Notes: generated from the sequence alone by a model not told the origin. DNA of 64,000 bases from Phocoena phocoena (GCF_963924675.1 NC_089221.1:89756998-89820997), one strand, 5' to 3'; positions 32,185-43,460 are shown, counted from the first letter of the stretch. A program made the numbers and translations.

Positions 32185-34019
32185 AATCATATGGTTTTTA
32201 TCCTTCCATTTGTTAATGTGGTGTATCACATTGATTTGCGTATATTGAAGAATCCTTGCATTCCTGGGATAAACCCCACTTGATCATAGTGTATGATCCT
32301 TCTAATGTGCTGTTGGATTCTGTTTGCTAGTATTAGGTTGAGAATTTTTGCATTGATGTTCATCAGTGATACTGGCTTGTAGTTTTCTTTCTTTGTGACA
32401 ACTTTGTCTGATTTTGGTATCAGGGTGATGGTGGCCTTGTAGAATGAGTTGGGGAGTGTTCCTCCCTCTGCTATATTTTGGAAGAGTTTGAGAAGGAAAG
32501 GTGTTAGCTCTTCTCTGAATGTTTGATTGAATTCAACTGTGAAACCATCTGCTCCTGGCCTTTTGTTTGTTGGAAGATTTTTAATCACAGTCTCAATTTC
32601 ACTGCTTGTGATTGGTCTGTTTATATTTCCTATTTCTTTCTGGTTCAGTGTTGCAAGGTTGTGCTTTTCTAAGAATGTGTCCATTTCTTCCAGGTCGTCC
32701 ATTTTATTGGCATATAGTTGCTTGTAGTAATCTCTCATGATCCTTTGTATTTCTGCAGTGTCACTTGTTACTTCACCTTTTTCATTTCTAATTATATTGA
32801 TTTGAGTCTTCTCCCTTTTTTTCTTGATGAGTCTGGCTAATGGTTTATCAATTTTGTTTATCTTCTCAAAGAACCAGCTTTTAGTTTTATTGATCTTTGC
32901 TATTGTTTCCTTCATTTCTTTTTTATTTATTTCTGGTCTGATCTTTATGATTTCTTTCCTTCTGCTAACTTTGGGGTTATTTTGTTCTTCTTTCTCTAAT
33001 TGCTTTAGGTGTAAGGTTAGGTTTTTTATTTGAGATGCTTCTTGTTTCTTGAGGTAGGATTGTATTGATATAAACTTCCTTCTTAGAACTGCTTTTGCTT
33101 CATCCCATAGTTTTTGGGTCATCGTGTTTTCATTGTCATTTGTTTCTAGGTATTTTTTGATTTCCTCTTTGATTTCTTCATTGATCTCTTGGTTATTCAG
33201 TAGCATATTGTTTAGCCACCATGTATTTGTATTTTTTACAGATTTTTTCTTGTAATTGATATCTAGTCTCATAGGGTTGTGGTTGGAAAAGATATTTGAT
33301 ACAATTTCAATTTTCTTAAATTTACCAAGTCTTGATTTGTGACCCAAGATATGATCTATCCTGGAGAATGTTCCATGAGCACTTGAGAAGAAAGAGTATT
33401 CTGTTGTTTTTGGATGGAATGTCCTATAAATATCAATTAAGTCCATCTTGTTAAATGTGTCATTTAAAGCTTGTGTTTCCTTATTTCATTTTGGATGATC
33501 TGTCCATTGGTGAAAGTGGGGTGGTAAAGTCCCCTACTATGATTGTGTTACTGTCGATTTCCCCTTTTATGGCTGTTAGCATTTGCCTTATGTAGTGTGG
33601 TGCTCCTATGTTGGGTTCATAAATATTAACAATTGTTATATCTTCTTCTTGGATCGATCCCTTGATCATTATGTAGCCTCCTTCTTTGTCTCTTGTAATA
33701 GTCTTTATTTTAAAGTCTATTTTGTCTCATATGAGAACTGCTACTCCAGCTTTCTTTTGATTTCCATTTGCATGGAATATCGTTTTCCATCCCCTCACTT
33801 TCAGTCTGTATGTGTACCTATGTGTGAAGTGGGTCTCTTGTAGACAGCATATGTACGGGTCTTGTTTTTATATTCATTTAGCCAGTCTATGTCTTTTGGT
33901 TGGAGCATTTAATCCATTTACATTTCAGGTAATTATCGATATGTATGTTCCTATTACCATTTTCTTAATTGTTTTGGGTTTGTTATTGTAGGCCTTTTCC
34001 TTCTCTTGTGTTTCCTGCC

Positions 34020-34910
34020 TAGAGAAGTTCCTTTAGCATTTGTTGTAAAGCTGGTTTGGTGGTGCTGAATCCTCTTAGCTTTTGCTTGTCTGTAAATGTT
34101 TTAATTTCTCTGTCAAATCTGAATGAGATCCTTGCTGTGTAGGGTAACCTTGTTTGTAGGTTCTTCCATTTCATCACTTTAAATATGTCCTGCCACTCCC
34201 TCTGGCTTGCAGAGTTTCTGCTGAGAAATCAGCTGTTAACCTTACCGGGATTCCCTCGTATGTTATTTGTTGTTTTTCCCTTGCTGTTTTAAACTATTTT
34301 CTTTGTATTTAATTTTTGATAGTTTGATTAATATCTTTCTTGGCATGTTTCTCCTTGGATTTATCCTGAATGGGACTCTCTGTGCTTCCTGGACTTGATT
34401 AACTATTTCCTCTCCCATATTAGGGAAGTTTTCATCTATAATCTCTTCAAATATTTTCTCAGTCCCTTTCTTTTTCTCTTCCTCTTCTTGGACCCCTATA
34501 ATTCAAATGCTGGTGTGTTTAATGTTGTCCCAGAGGTCTCTAAGACTGTCCTCAATTCTTTTCATTCTTTTTTCTTTATTCTGCTTTGCAGTATTTTTTT
34601 CCACTATTTTATCTTCCAGGTTACTTATCCGTTCTTCTGCCTCAGTTATTCTGCTGTTGATTCCTTCTAGAGAATTTTTAATTTCATTTATTGTGTTGTT
34701 CATCATTGTTTGTTTGCTCTTTAGTTCTTCTAAGCCCTTGTTAAACGTTTCTTGTATTTTCTCCATTCTCTTTCCAAGATTTTGGATCATCTTTACTATC
34801 ATTACTCTAAATTATTTTTCAGGCAGACTGTCTATTCCTTCTTCATATTTTTGGGCTGGTGGGTTTTTACCTTGCTCCTTCATCAGCTGTGTGTTTCTCT
34901 GTCTTCTCAT
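34020..34910 (-). pseudogene. L1 ORF1 (RNA-binding coiled-coil protein), broken
   Basis: Minus-strand ORF1 remnant. A candidate start codon is at 34910-34908, followed after about 30 codons by an in-frame stop. The next open piece (34802-34503) is a clear coiled coil with heptad-rich sequence such as GINSRITEAEERISNLEDKI, then RIEDSLRDLWDNIKH, which leads into the RRM domain typical of L1 ORF1. Downstream, FEEIIDENFPNM and NPRRNMPRKILIKLSK can be read in broken frames. Non-functional. Confidence 0.85.
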
Positions 34911-35409
34911 TTTGCTTAACTTACTGTGTTTGGGGTCTCCTTTTCACAGGCTGTAGGTTCGTAGATCTCATTGTTTTTGTTATCTGCACCCAGTGGCTAA
35001 GGTTGGTTCAGTGGGTTGTGTAGGCTTCTTGGTGGAGGGGACTGGTGCCTGTGTTCTGGAGGATGAGGCTGGATCTTGTCTTCCTGATGGGCAGGACCAT
35101 GTCCAGTTATGTGTTTTGGGGTGTCTGTGACCTTATTATGATTTTAGGCAGACTCTCTGCTAATAGGTGGAATTGTGTTCCTGTCTTGCTAGTTGTTTGG
35201 CATAGGGTGTCCAGCACTGTAGCTTGCTGGTCATTGAGTGAAGCTGGGTGCTGGTGTTGAGATGGAGATCTCTGGGAGATTTTCGCTGTTTGACATTATG
35301 TGGAGCTGGGAGGTCTCTTGTGGACCAGTGTCCTGAAGTTGGCTCTCCCACCTCAGAGCAAAGGCCTGTCACCTGGCCGGTGCACCAAGACCCTGCCAGC
35401 CACACAGCT

Positions 35410-35509
35410 TGCTTCCCCCTCTTGCAATCCTATCTCCATCTCAATTCCTATTCCTGTGGCAGGCACCTGACATTTGAAAGAGCAGAAGGTTTTAAAGTCA
35501 GAAGAACTG
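35410..35509. other. unique sequence between L1 and Tigger-like fragment
   Basis: Short flank, nothing recognised. Confidence 0.4.
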
Positions 35510-35690
35510 GATGAAGTGATGCCTCAGTCACTTGCTGTTTGTTGAACCCAGGTACAGCCCAAATGTCCCCAAGCCTGTTTCTCACCAATATTAATGGAAG
35601 TTTGGAAGAAGTTAATTCCAATCCTCATGGATGACTTTGAGGGGTTCAAGACTTCAGTGGAGGAAGTACATCCACTCAGCCCCAGGGCTG
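35510..35690 (+). mobile_element. Tigger-type (Tc/mariner) DNA transposon fragment
   Basis: Contains gaagtttggaagaagttaat, ccaatcctcatggatgactt and gaggggttcaagacttcagt followed by ggaggaag. In frame this reads EVWKKLIPILMDDFEGFKTS, which matches a piece of the transposase-derived region of Tigger elements as I remember it. Only about 180 bp survives; the ends and catalytic core are missing. Confidence 0.55.
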
Positions 35691-36376
35691 TTCCAACGTC
35701 GTCAGGGCTCTGCCTGTCCCTCGTGGCTGGTGTACCTCCCCAGTGTCTCGTCCTCAGGTGACCTGGAAAGTTTATTTTCTTATAGAAGATGAACCACTGG
35801 TCTCTATTCCTCCTGAGAATAGTGTAAGACAAAACGAGTTTGGTTTAGACATGAAGACAAGCACCTTTTCACTGAAGGTCATCACACCTGTAATATGTTA
35901 CTGATGGTACATGCATTCCTTGTAGGAATCTCTGGAAACTACATGGGCTCCTATGTGCCAAAGAGGACTGAATTCTATCAACAGGTTAGACGCTCTTGCA
36001 GCCCTAAATTCTGTATTAACTTTCAGCCCCCAAATGCATCTGCAATTTTGACTGCTTTCTCAGGTGTAGCTTCAGTGTCTCTCAGGGAGAAGGTATGTCT
36101 GCATCTGATGACAGGGGTTGTAGTAGTGGTGTGGCCCAGGGCCTGGCTTTAATTTTCACAAACTTTATTTTCATTGTTTCTCTTTGAAAGAAGGTGATTG
36201 GACTTTTGTAGTTGTTTTGTTTATTCACTTATTATCTAACTCTCCTTTTCATAATGAGAGACTTAAAGTTGTTTGATTGGCTCAAGGACATTATCACCAA
36301 TGCCTAGAACTTCTATTGAATGAATTAATCAGAAAAATAATTCGTTTGGAAGCTGGGAGATCAGTGGCCAACTTAC
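35691..36376. other. unique non-coding sequence
   Basis: Nothing recognised. Confidence 0.4.
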
Positions 36377-36391
36377 AGGTGCTTCTTACTT
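36377..36391. repeat. target-site duplication, left copy
   Basis: aggtgcttcttactt, repeated at 36599-36613. Confidence 0.9.
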
Positions 36392-36598
36392 TTTTTTTTT
36401 TTTTTTTGCAGTACGTGCCTCTCACTGTTGTGGCCTCTCCCGTTGTGGAGCACAGGCTCCGGACGTGCAGGCTCAGCGGCCATGGCTCACGGGCCTAGCC
36501 GCTCCGCGGCATGTGGGATCTTCCCAGACCGGGGCACGAACCTGCGTCCCCTGCATCGGCAGACGGATTCTCAACCACTGTGCCACCAGGGAAGCCCT
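36392..36598 (-). mobile_element. CHR-type SINE, short form
   Basis: Minus-strand short-form CHR SINE: poly-T, then gcagtacgtgcctctcactg, the block agccgctccgcggcatgtgg and the head gccaccagggaagccc. Flanked by an exact 15-bp TSD, so relatively young. Confidence 0.96.
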
Positions 36599-36613
36599 AG
36601 GTGCTTCTTACTT
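36599..36613. repeat. target-site duplication, right copy
   Basis: Exact repeat of 36377-36391. Confidence 0.9.
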
Positions 36614-38274
36614 TATTTGCAGACTTTGCATGCACTTGGCCCACCTGACCAAACACAATGTCCCCTCCCCTCTGGGGAGTGAAACTCTGGCCAGGGTATT
36701 CCCAGAGTGATGAGGGCCAAAGAGAGTTTGTAGTCTATGAGCTGTACTTGCCTTGGAGAGAGGTCACTTGGTGGAGGTCATTAGCTACAGACCACTGAGT
36801 ACCATCCTACAGGAAGCTGGGAAGGTGGTAGGGAAGCATGGGTGGTGTGCAAAGTGCAGAAGGGCTGTTCACTGTGCAGAATATCTAGGTGCTCCATGGG
36901 AGTGTCCAAGAAGCTCCATGTTGTGAAATCAGGGAACTGAGGATAGATGTTTACTGAGCTGGTGTCAATGGAAAGCAATATCTCAGGTCAACCAATCAGA
37001 AATCTTTTCATCTCCTCATTTTGTTTTTTCATTTAACTTTATTGGTAAACATCCTCCTCTTTGGATACGTCAATGTTGCAAATGATAAATATTTTACTGC
37101 TTTTTTCTTATAGAAATTCCAATTTATTGAGCCTACTTTGGCCACTTCTAAGATTGTATTTGATAGAGAACACCCTGTCTTCATGTGAATTAGTGCAAGA
37201 GTGATCAAGGTGGTGGCCTGAAAGCCAGGAGGGGGATGGTTTGGACATGCCATTCCACAGGAAACCTGTCTTCCGTGGGAGCCGCCAACTGGCCTTGACT
37301 TTGCCAGCTCATATTATTTTTGGATCCAACATTCTACAATTCACACTTAAACAAGAGATAATGTAGTGAATGTCTTGTATTCTTTTTTAACCTAGAATTT
37401 CTTTTGCCACCCACCATCTAAACATGACAGACCAAATCTTCTGAAGAGTTTTCAACACCCACAGCCTGGCAACTCAGAATAGGAAAAAAATCATGTACAA
37501 TATACACTTTAAAAGTATTTTTAGGTTTTTCCATGAAGTGACATTTTATCTTACTCTTCTTAAAAACATTTAACTGTCAGCAATGGCTCATGTCTGCTAA
37601 GTTCTGCAATTTCTCTGAACAACTTGCTTAGTTCCTCAAGACAATGGACAGCTTCATCATAACTTGTTTGCCCAAGTTACAGCAGGCTCAGAGCAATTTG
37701 GTGTGATTGTGAAACAACAGAAGTTTACTAAGGGAAGTGGTAGGATCTGCTCTCCCCAAACCAAAAATGTCCAAGTTTTAATCTAGAATAGAATACATTT
37801 AGATCTACCTGACATGATATATATGAGCTATATCAGTGTCCTTGGGGAAAAATGGCCGATACAAAGCAGATAATTTGAGGGGATTTTTTTTTTTGAAATG
37901 GACTACTTGCAACGGTGTAGGCAGGGTGATGGGAAGTGGTACAGAAATTTGCAGGACTAGCAACAGCAGGGAGTCACCACCTCTAGGCCTTAGATGGATG
38001 GAGCAGTTATAGGACCCCAGAAACAGTAGTTGTACAGAAAGGACTTCCTAGTTCAGACCTCACTCTGCCTATCCTCCCATCTCCTGCCAGTGGTTCCCAT
38101 CAGCTAAACCTGTCGGAAGGCAGATGACGAGGGAGCCTGTTGATTTAGCCTCCTAGGTCACAGGGAGGATGGAGAGAGATGGACAATGGATCCCAGGGCA
38201 AGTGGAAGAAACGCAGTAAATGGGGATTTAGAGAAGCAGAGGTGACTAACCAAATGCTCAAATTCAGCTCTTTG
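36614..38274. other. unique non-coding sequence
   Basis: No repeat recognised in 1.66 kb. No coding signal. Confidence 0.4.
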
Positions 38275-38545
38275 TTCATTCATTTACTCATCAAACACGT
38301 ATTTGTTAAGCACTCTCTATATATTATTAAGCACTTTGTAAAACACTGGTGAAGAATGATCAATAGTTCCTTCTCTCAAGGAGCTCTTAATTGAACAGGG
38401 GAAAGAAGGCATCACTACGTGGAATGTCGTAAAACAAAAGCTCAGCTCAAAGTAGTAGCATGGCAGAGAGTCAGAGGAGGGGGTAGTCAGCATGATCCCT
38501 GAGGGAAGGGCGTGGGTGGAAGAATAAGAGGATTTTAACAGGATT
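38275..38545 (-). mobile_element. L2 LINE 3' end
   Basis: Antisense of the L2 3' terminus: ttcattcatttactcatcaa, acacgtatttgttaagcact, then ctctcaaggagctcttaatt and ccctgagggaagggcgtggg. Order and spacing fit L2. Confidence 0.68.
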
Positions 38546-38669
38546 TACGGAGTGGGGTGGGGGTGGGGAGAGGAGTCCTGAAGGCTTCAGTCCCCGCCTC
38601 AGCACTTCTGGAGTGACAAGCTAACCTAGTGATTTCTCAATGAATCCTAAGACCATACAAAAACTAAAT

Positions 38670-38905
38670 ATATATACTGCTTTTTATTGAGTACTTACAA
38701 TGTATCAGGCATTTTACACACAATATCTCACTAAAGCCTTATGATGACATTGCTGAGATGGATGTTATTTTCCACATTTTATGGATGAGGATAAATGAAA
38801 CTCCAAGAGGTAGTGTGTCTTATCTAAGATAACCTATCTAGTGGTAGAAAAGATGTGATTCAAAGAGCCAAGTGTTTCTGACATCAAATTCTAAGCTATT
38901 AACTA
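38670..38905 (-). mobile_element. MIR element, nearly full length
   Basis: Antisense MIR: tttattgagtacttacaatg, tatcaggcattttacacaca, ttttatggatgaggataaat and ctaagataacctatctagtg follow the full MIR order. Confidence 0.82.
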
Positions 38906-39119
38906 TAAATAATAATGACAGTAAAGGACTTAGCAATGGTGCCTGACTTGGGTTTAAACATTTCTCTTGATAACACCCCCGTGTGTTCTCAGATGACTAG
39001 TAGCTAGAACTAGCTATTCCCCTATTTTAAGAAGCTGCTTGACACGTAAAATAGGTATTAGCTGCCTGCATTTAGTTGTAGCATTGGCATCTGAGGAAGT
39101 CTGAGGTGCTGCTATCTTC
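38906..39119. other. unique non-coding sequence
   Basis: Nothing recognised. Confidence 0.4.
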
Positions 39120-39454
39120 GTATCACCCCTATTTAAAGCCCTCTAATGACATTTCATTGTGCTTGGAATTAATTCCATGAGCTGTATGAACAAATGATCT
39201 AGCCTCTCCTACCTCTGACTTGTTCTCTTACTAATCGCCATTTTCTCACTCTGCTCTAGCCACACCGGCTTTCTTTCTAGTCTTTGAATAAGTTATGCTC
39301 TTCCCACCATGGTTGTTGCTCTACATGTTCCCTCTGTCTAGAATCCTTGCCCGCCAAGTCTTCACAAACAGGCTTCTTTGGTTACTCAGTCTCAACAGAA
39401 ATGTAAGAGAGTCCTTTCTGCCCATGTCCCATAATGGCGCCCCAATCAATCTCT
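39120..39454 (+). mobile_element. L2 LINE, left part
   Basis: Plus-strand L2: aagccctctaatgacatttc, tgatctagcctctcctacct, ctctgctctagccacaccgg, tgttccctctgtctagaatc. It is split by the L1 at 39468-40930 and resumes at 40944. Confidence 0.72.
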
Positions 39455-39467
39455 AAAACATTACCCT
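39455..39467. repeat. probable target-site duplication, left copy
   Basis: aaaacattaccct resembles aaaacatcacctt at 40931-40943 and sits exactly at the L1 start and after its A-rich tail. Confidence 0.65.
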
Positions 39468-40438
39468 TCTCCTAGAGTAATGGAAATAAAAACAAAAATA
39501 AACAAATGGGACCTAATTAAACTCAAAAGCTTTTGCACAGCAAAGGAAACCATAAACAAAATGAAAAGATAACCCACAGAATGCGAGAAAATATTTGCAA
39601 ATGATGAGAGTGACAAGGGATTAATCTCCAAAATATACAAACAGCTCATGTGGCTCAATATAAAAAAAAACTCAATTAAAAAGTGGGCAGAAGACCTAAG
39701 CAGACATTTCTCCAAAGAAGACATACAGATGGCCAAGAGGCACATGAAATAATTAGCACATGAATAATTAGCTCAACATTGCTAATTATTTAGAGAAATG
39801 CAAATCAAAACCACAATGAGATATCACCTCACACCAGTTAGAATGGCCATGATCAAAAAGTCTACAAGCAATAAACCCTGGAGAGGGTGTGGAGAAAAGA
39901 AAACCAGGGAACCCTCACATACTGTTTGTAGAAATGTAAATTGGTACAGCCACTATGGAGAACAGTACGGAAGTTCCTTAAAAAACTAAAAATAGAGCTA
40001 CCATACGATCCAGCAATCCCACTACTGGGCATATATCCAGAGAAAACCATAATTCAAAAAGATACATGCTCCCTAATGTTCACTGCAGCACTATTTACAA
40101 TAGCCAGGACATGGAAGCAAACTAAATGCCCATCAACAGAGGAATGGATACAGAAGACATGGTCCATATATACAATGAAATGTTAAACAGCCATAAAAAG
40201 AATGAAATATTGCCATTTGCAGCAACATGGATGGACATAGAGATTATCATACTAAGTGAAGTATGTCAGACAGAGAAAGACAAATATCATGATATTGCTT
40301 ATATGCTGAATCTAAAAAAAATAATACAAATGAACTTATTTACAAAACAGACTCACAGACTTAGAAAATATACATATGGTTACCAAAGGGGAAAGGTGGA
40401 GGGGGAGAGATAAATTAGGAGTTTGGGATTAACATATA

Positions 40439-40448
40439 CACACTACTA
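40439..40448. repeat. target-site duplication, left copy
   Basis: cacactacta, repeated at 40667-40676; it is part of the L1 3'UTR that was hit. Confidence 0.85.
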
Positions 40449-40666
40449 CTTTATTTTATTTTATTTATTTTTTTGCGGTATGCAGGCCTCTCACTGTTGT
40501 GGCCTCTCCCATTGTGGAGCACAGGCCCCGGATGTGCAGGCTCAGCGGCCATGGCTCACGGGCCCAGCCGCTCCGCGGCATGTGGGATCTTCCCGGACCA
40601 GGGCACGAACCCGTGTCCCCTGCATCAGCAGGCAGACTCTCAACCACTGCGCCACCAGGGAAGCCT
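40449..40666 (-). mobile_element. CHR-type SINE, short form, in L1 3'UTR
   Basis: Minus-strand short form: TTTTA-rich tail, gcggtatgcaggcctctcac, gccgctccgcggcatgtggg, and head caccagggaagcct. The exact 10-bp TSD lies in the L1 3'UTR, proving the SINE came after the L1. Confidence 0.95.
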
Positions 40667-40676
40667 CACACTACTA
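40667..40676. repeat. target-site duplication, right copy
   Basis: Exact repeat of 40439-40448. Confidence 0.85.
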
Positions 40677-40930
40677 TTTTAAAATAGATAACAATAAGAA
40701 CCTACTGTACAGCACAGAGAACTCTATTCAATACTCTGTAATAACCTAAATGGGAATAGAATTCAAAAAAGAATAGATATATGTATATGTATAACTGAAT
40801 CACTTTACTGTTCACCTGAAACTAACACAACATTGTAAGTCAACTATACTCCAATACAAAATAAAAATTTTTTAAAAAAACAAGAAAAAAATAAACATCT
40901 GTAATATTTTTTAAAATTTTTTAAATAAAT

Positions 40931-40943
40931 AAAACATCACCTT
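40931..40943. repeat. probable target-site duplication, right copy
   Basis: aaaacatcacctt, close to 39455-39467 with small differences. Confidence 0.65.
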
Positions 40944-41060
40944 GTCTTACATAACACTCATCACTACATAATGTTTCCTGTTGGTCTATTTACTCTCCGT
41001 CCACAAGAAGACTGCAGACTTTCAGCATCTTATGCAAAGCTAGATAACCCGTGTCTTGGT
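40944..41060 (+). mobile_element. L2 LINE, right part
   Basis: Continues the L2 interrupted at 39454: catcactacataatgtttcc, then ggtctatttactctccgtcc and a degraded 3'UTR. Confidence 0.55.
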
Positions 41061-41342
41061 TAGTGCTGGACTCCTTAAAAGTTTGCCAATGAATGAATTC
41101 ATGGAGATGAACCCTGGTTCAGAAAGAAAAGTAATCAGCATGTTGTGTTTATCTATTATTTAATAGTCACCTACCTTTGTATTATTTCTCCTTATATTTC
41201 ATGATGAGAAAATTAAAGTTTAGGGATGCTCAAGACATGCAAACAACAGAGCAGGACCACAACACACACCTTCTGATCCCAAGCCTATTGAGCTTTCGAA
41301 CTCACTACTGCTGCTTAATAAGTGTTGGCTGTGATTATGAGG
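41061..41342. other. unique non-coding sequence
   Basis: Nothing recognised. Confidence 0.35.
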
Positions 41343-41703
41343 CCCCCATGTACAGTGGCTTAACTAAGATAAACTGATTTTTCTCCATGTAAGTGTAGAA
41401 GTCAGTGTCTCTGCCAGGTGGAAGGTGTAGCTTCCCTCTATGGGTCTAGGCTGGCTGTTCCAGTTGTTGCCATTTCCTAGCCCGTGGAGAGGGGGAAAGA
41501 GGGAGGGGAGGGGAGAGGAGGGCCCGCAGTGCCTTGTGAAGACACGACGGGGAAGTTGCACACTTCACCTTCACCAGAGCTGCATGAGAACCTGGTAGAT
41601 GTAATGGCTGGTTTGGAGAATATGTGTCCAATTAACACTTGGTGAATTCTATTACTAAGAGGAAGAAGGGGAAACTAGACGTGGGGACAATAAGCAGAAC
41701 TTT
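41343..41703 (+). mobile_element. old interspersed repeat, family not named
   Basis: Same family as 3213-3702: tacagtggcttaactaag, then tgatttttctccatgtaagt, a G/A-rich middle, and attactaagaggaagaaggg near the 3' side. Family name uncertain. Confidence 0.45.
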
Positions 41704-41734
41704 AGGCCTTATAACAATCACATTAGATAGAGAT

Positions 41735-41830
41735 TAGCATCATTTCATTTTACATATGGAGAAACTGGGGCTTAAAGAGGTCAGAGATCACACCATTAGT
41801 CAGTAAAAAGGCAGGACTCATAACAAGACT
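41735..41830 (-). mobile_element. MIR fragment
   Basis: Antisense MIR core: cattttacatatggagaaac, tggggcttaaagaggtcaga, gatcacaccattagtcagta. Confidence 0.75.
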
Positions 41831-41867
41831 ACATTTTAGTTCGCTGTTTAACATTTTTGTCTGTCTC

Positions 41868-41907
41868 TCACACACACACACACACCACATACACAAATAC
41901 ACACACA
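41868..41907. repeat. CA-rich simple repeat
   Basis: A run of ca dinucleotides with interruptions (accacatacacaaataca). Confidence 0.85.
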
Positions 41908-42339
41908 GAGCTCAGTGTTCTGTGCTTAGATGGGATTTATCCCATTTTCATGCTTGGAATGTCATTCAGCCTTGACGTCTTAGAAAGAATTCAACCAACG
42001 AGGACAAGGAAGGAAGTAGAGGTGAGTGTCCGGAGGGCCAGGACCCTCTCTGACCCTCTGACAGCAAAGTTTGCCTTCTGGGGAAGCTGTCTCTGGGGGC
42101 AGCATGCACTGATGAGTCAGGACCTGGGTCTCAGGTGGAGGGGACTGAATGGGAACTGGGAGCTTTGTAAATAATGAAAGGCCAGGGTCCCTGACTCTTT
42201 AGCAACAATAGCAAACAGGCCGTCAGTAGGTATGGCGGCCATATGTCCTTGTGAACTGAGATAAACCTTGTGCACAGCTGTTGTCCCAGTGTATTTATTA
42301 AAAGTACCCCTCTCAAAAGTGCCCCAGTTTGGATAAATT
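41908..42339. other. unique non-coding sequence
   Basis: Nothing recognised. Confidence 0.4.
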
Positions 42340-42960
42340 ATATGGTCACCCTACTAACTAGCCCTATGTTACCACTGGTACTCAGCCTTGAAAGTGTCAG
42401 GGTAAAAACTAGGGAGATCTTAACAGCTTGGAGAGATGCCTAAATATGAGTCCTAAATTTAATTGCCATTGTTAAGTCCCAATAAGAAATTGATCAGCTG
42501 TTCAAATTAACAGTAATTCCGCCCTGCTGGATAAACCCGAACAATCTAATTATAAAGGTTAATTTTATAATTCATACTTAGATTACTGAACAGAGTAAAA
42601 ATGTCTTGGAGAGTGTTTTATGCTGCAGAATCATTAATGATTAAAATGTCTGGGAACAGAAGCATGAATAGTTACAAATTATTCAAACCACACAGGACTT
42701 TATAAAATTCTATCTAGGAGAGGCATTCAATAAATAACCCAGAATTCATCTATTTCATGTCCATGCCCTTTGGTTTCAATGACATTCTCATTTTTCAAAA
42801 CAATATTGAGTTACGCTGTACATGGAGTTTCAGAAAAGTTCTTCCCGGTTAATCAAAATTTACTCAATTTGTAGCACAACAATTTTCTTCCCCAGAGGTC
42901 ATCATTGACACTCCATATCTATGAACCTGACCAAAAAAATCCTGGAAGGAGAATTGCAAA
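42340..42960. promoter_or_regulatory. candidate conserved non-coding element with TAAT-rich palindrome
   Basis: Non-repetitive sequence with a perfect 14-bp palindrome aatcattaatgatt at 42629-42642, containing overlapping ATTA/TAAT cores. It also holds the words aatctaattataaagg near 42544, gttaattttataattc near 42559 and cggttaatcaaaattt near 42847. Several of these are spaced like homeodomain sites. No repeat family and no open frame explain the region. An enhancer is plausible, but conservation cannot be seen here. Confidence 0.35.
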
Positions 42961-43460
42961 ATGACAGTCCTCAAGGAACTTTGTGATTTGGAATCAGAAA
43001 AATGTAAAGATCAAGGCATAAGAGAAGTTTCTCCTTCTTGAAACATGTCCTTGAAATACAGGACATGTTCAATATCTAAGGATAATGGCTAAGAGAAAGA
43101 AAACAGCAATTTACATTGAACTTACATAAAATAGGGACCAACATTTCACAGTAAATAATGAAAACAAAACAAGTTTCCATAGAAGTCAATGAAATTAAGA
43201 ACTGTGCAGATTTTGCTGTAACTTTGCAACAAAATTGTACTTCAGCATATGCCATATTTCATTTGATGCTTGATTTTCACAACATGACCACAAAGAGGAT
43301 CATTAAACAAAAACGTGTGAGGGCTTCGTTGGTCTCCCCAGGGGATTCCTTCAACCCTTTCATATCCGAATATTTACTTGGGTGCTTAGCTAGTTGGCCT
43401 CCTTGTCCTCTTCTCCTCTCAGCTGTCAATTAGTCTGACTCCAACAAGGCTTCATTTATC
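42961..43460. other. unique non-coding sequence
   Basis: Nothing recognised. Confidence 0.4.

Larger units (their letters stand above)
29925..33965 (-). pseudogene. L1 ORF2 (endonuclease-reverse transcriptase), broken
   Basis: Decayed ORF2 of the minus-strand L1. The longest open piece (33446-32226, 406 codons) runs from the end of the endonuclease through the start of the reverse transcriptase. Visible are [11 protein letters not shown], the endonuclease motif written SNHNPM where SDH is expected, and ATITLIPKS. The next pieces give the [14 protein letters not shown] region (after the SINE) and the catalytic loop SLFAGDMILY, where FADD is expected. Both catalytic sites are thus altered. The C-terminal part contains the [16 protein letters not shown] segment at 30300-30370. 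A SINE and a 33-bp tandem duplication also interrupt it. Confidence 0.9.
29541..35409 (-). mobile_element. LINE-1, near full length, minus strand
   Basis: A long L1 lying on the minus strand, about 5.7 kb without the SINE at 31981-32184. Its poly-A end is at 29541-29558 (plus-strand tttatttatttatttttaaa) with a 3'UTR up to about 29925. ORF2 remnants occupy about 29925-33965, ORF1 about 34020-34910, and a leader segment extends to about 35409, where the match to cetartiodactyl L1 leader sequence stops. It is therefore 5'-truncated inside the 5'UTR. Many stops and frameshifts make it inactive. A clear target-site duplication was not found. Confidence 0.92.
39468..40930 (+). mobile_element. 5'-truncated LINE-1, plus strand
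   Basis: Starts inside ORF2 at ctcctagagtaatggaaata and runs to a 3'UTR and A-rich tail at about 40930. Protein pieces include [30 protein letters not shown] and TALFTIARTWKQ equivalents across several frames, so it is dead. A short local duplication (aattagcacatgaataatta near 39755) breaks the frame. Its 3'UTR (cctactgtacagcacagaga type) differs from that of the L1 at 29541, showing a different L1 subfamily. It carries the SINE at 40449-40666. Confidence 0.9.
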
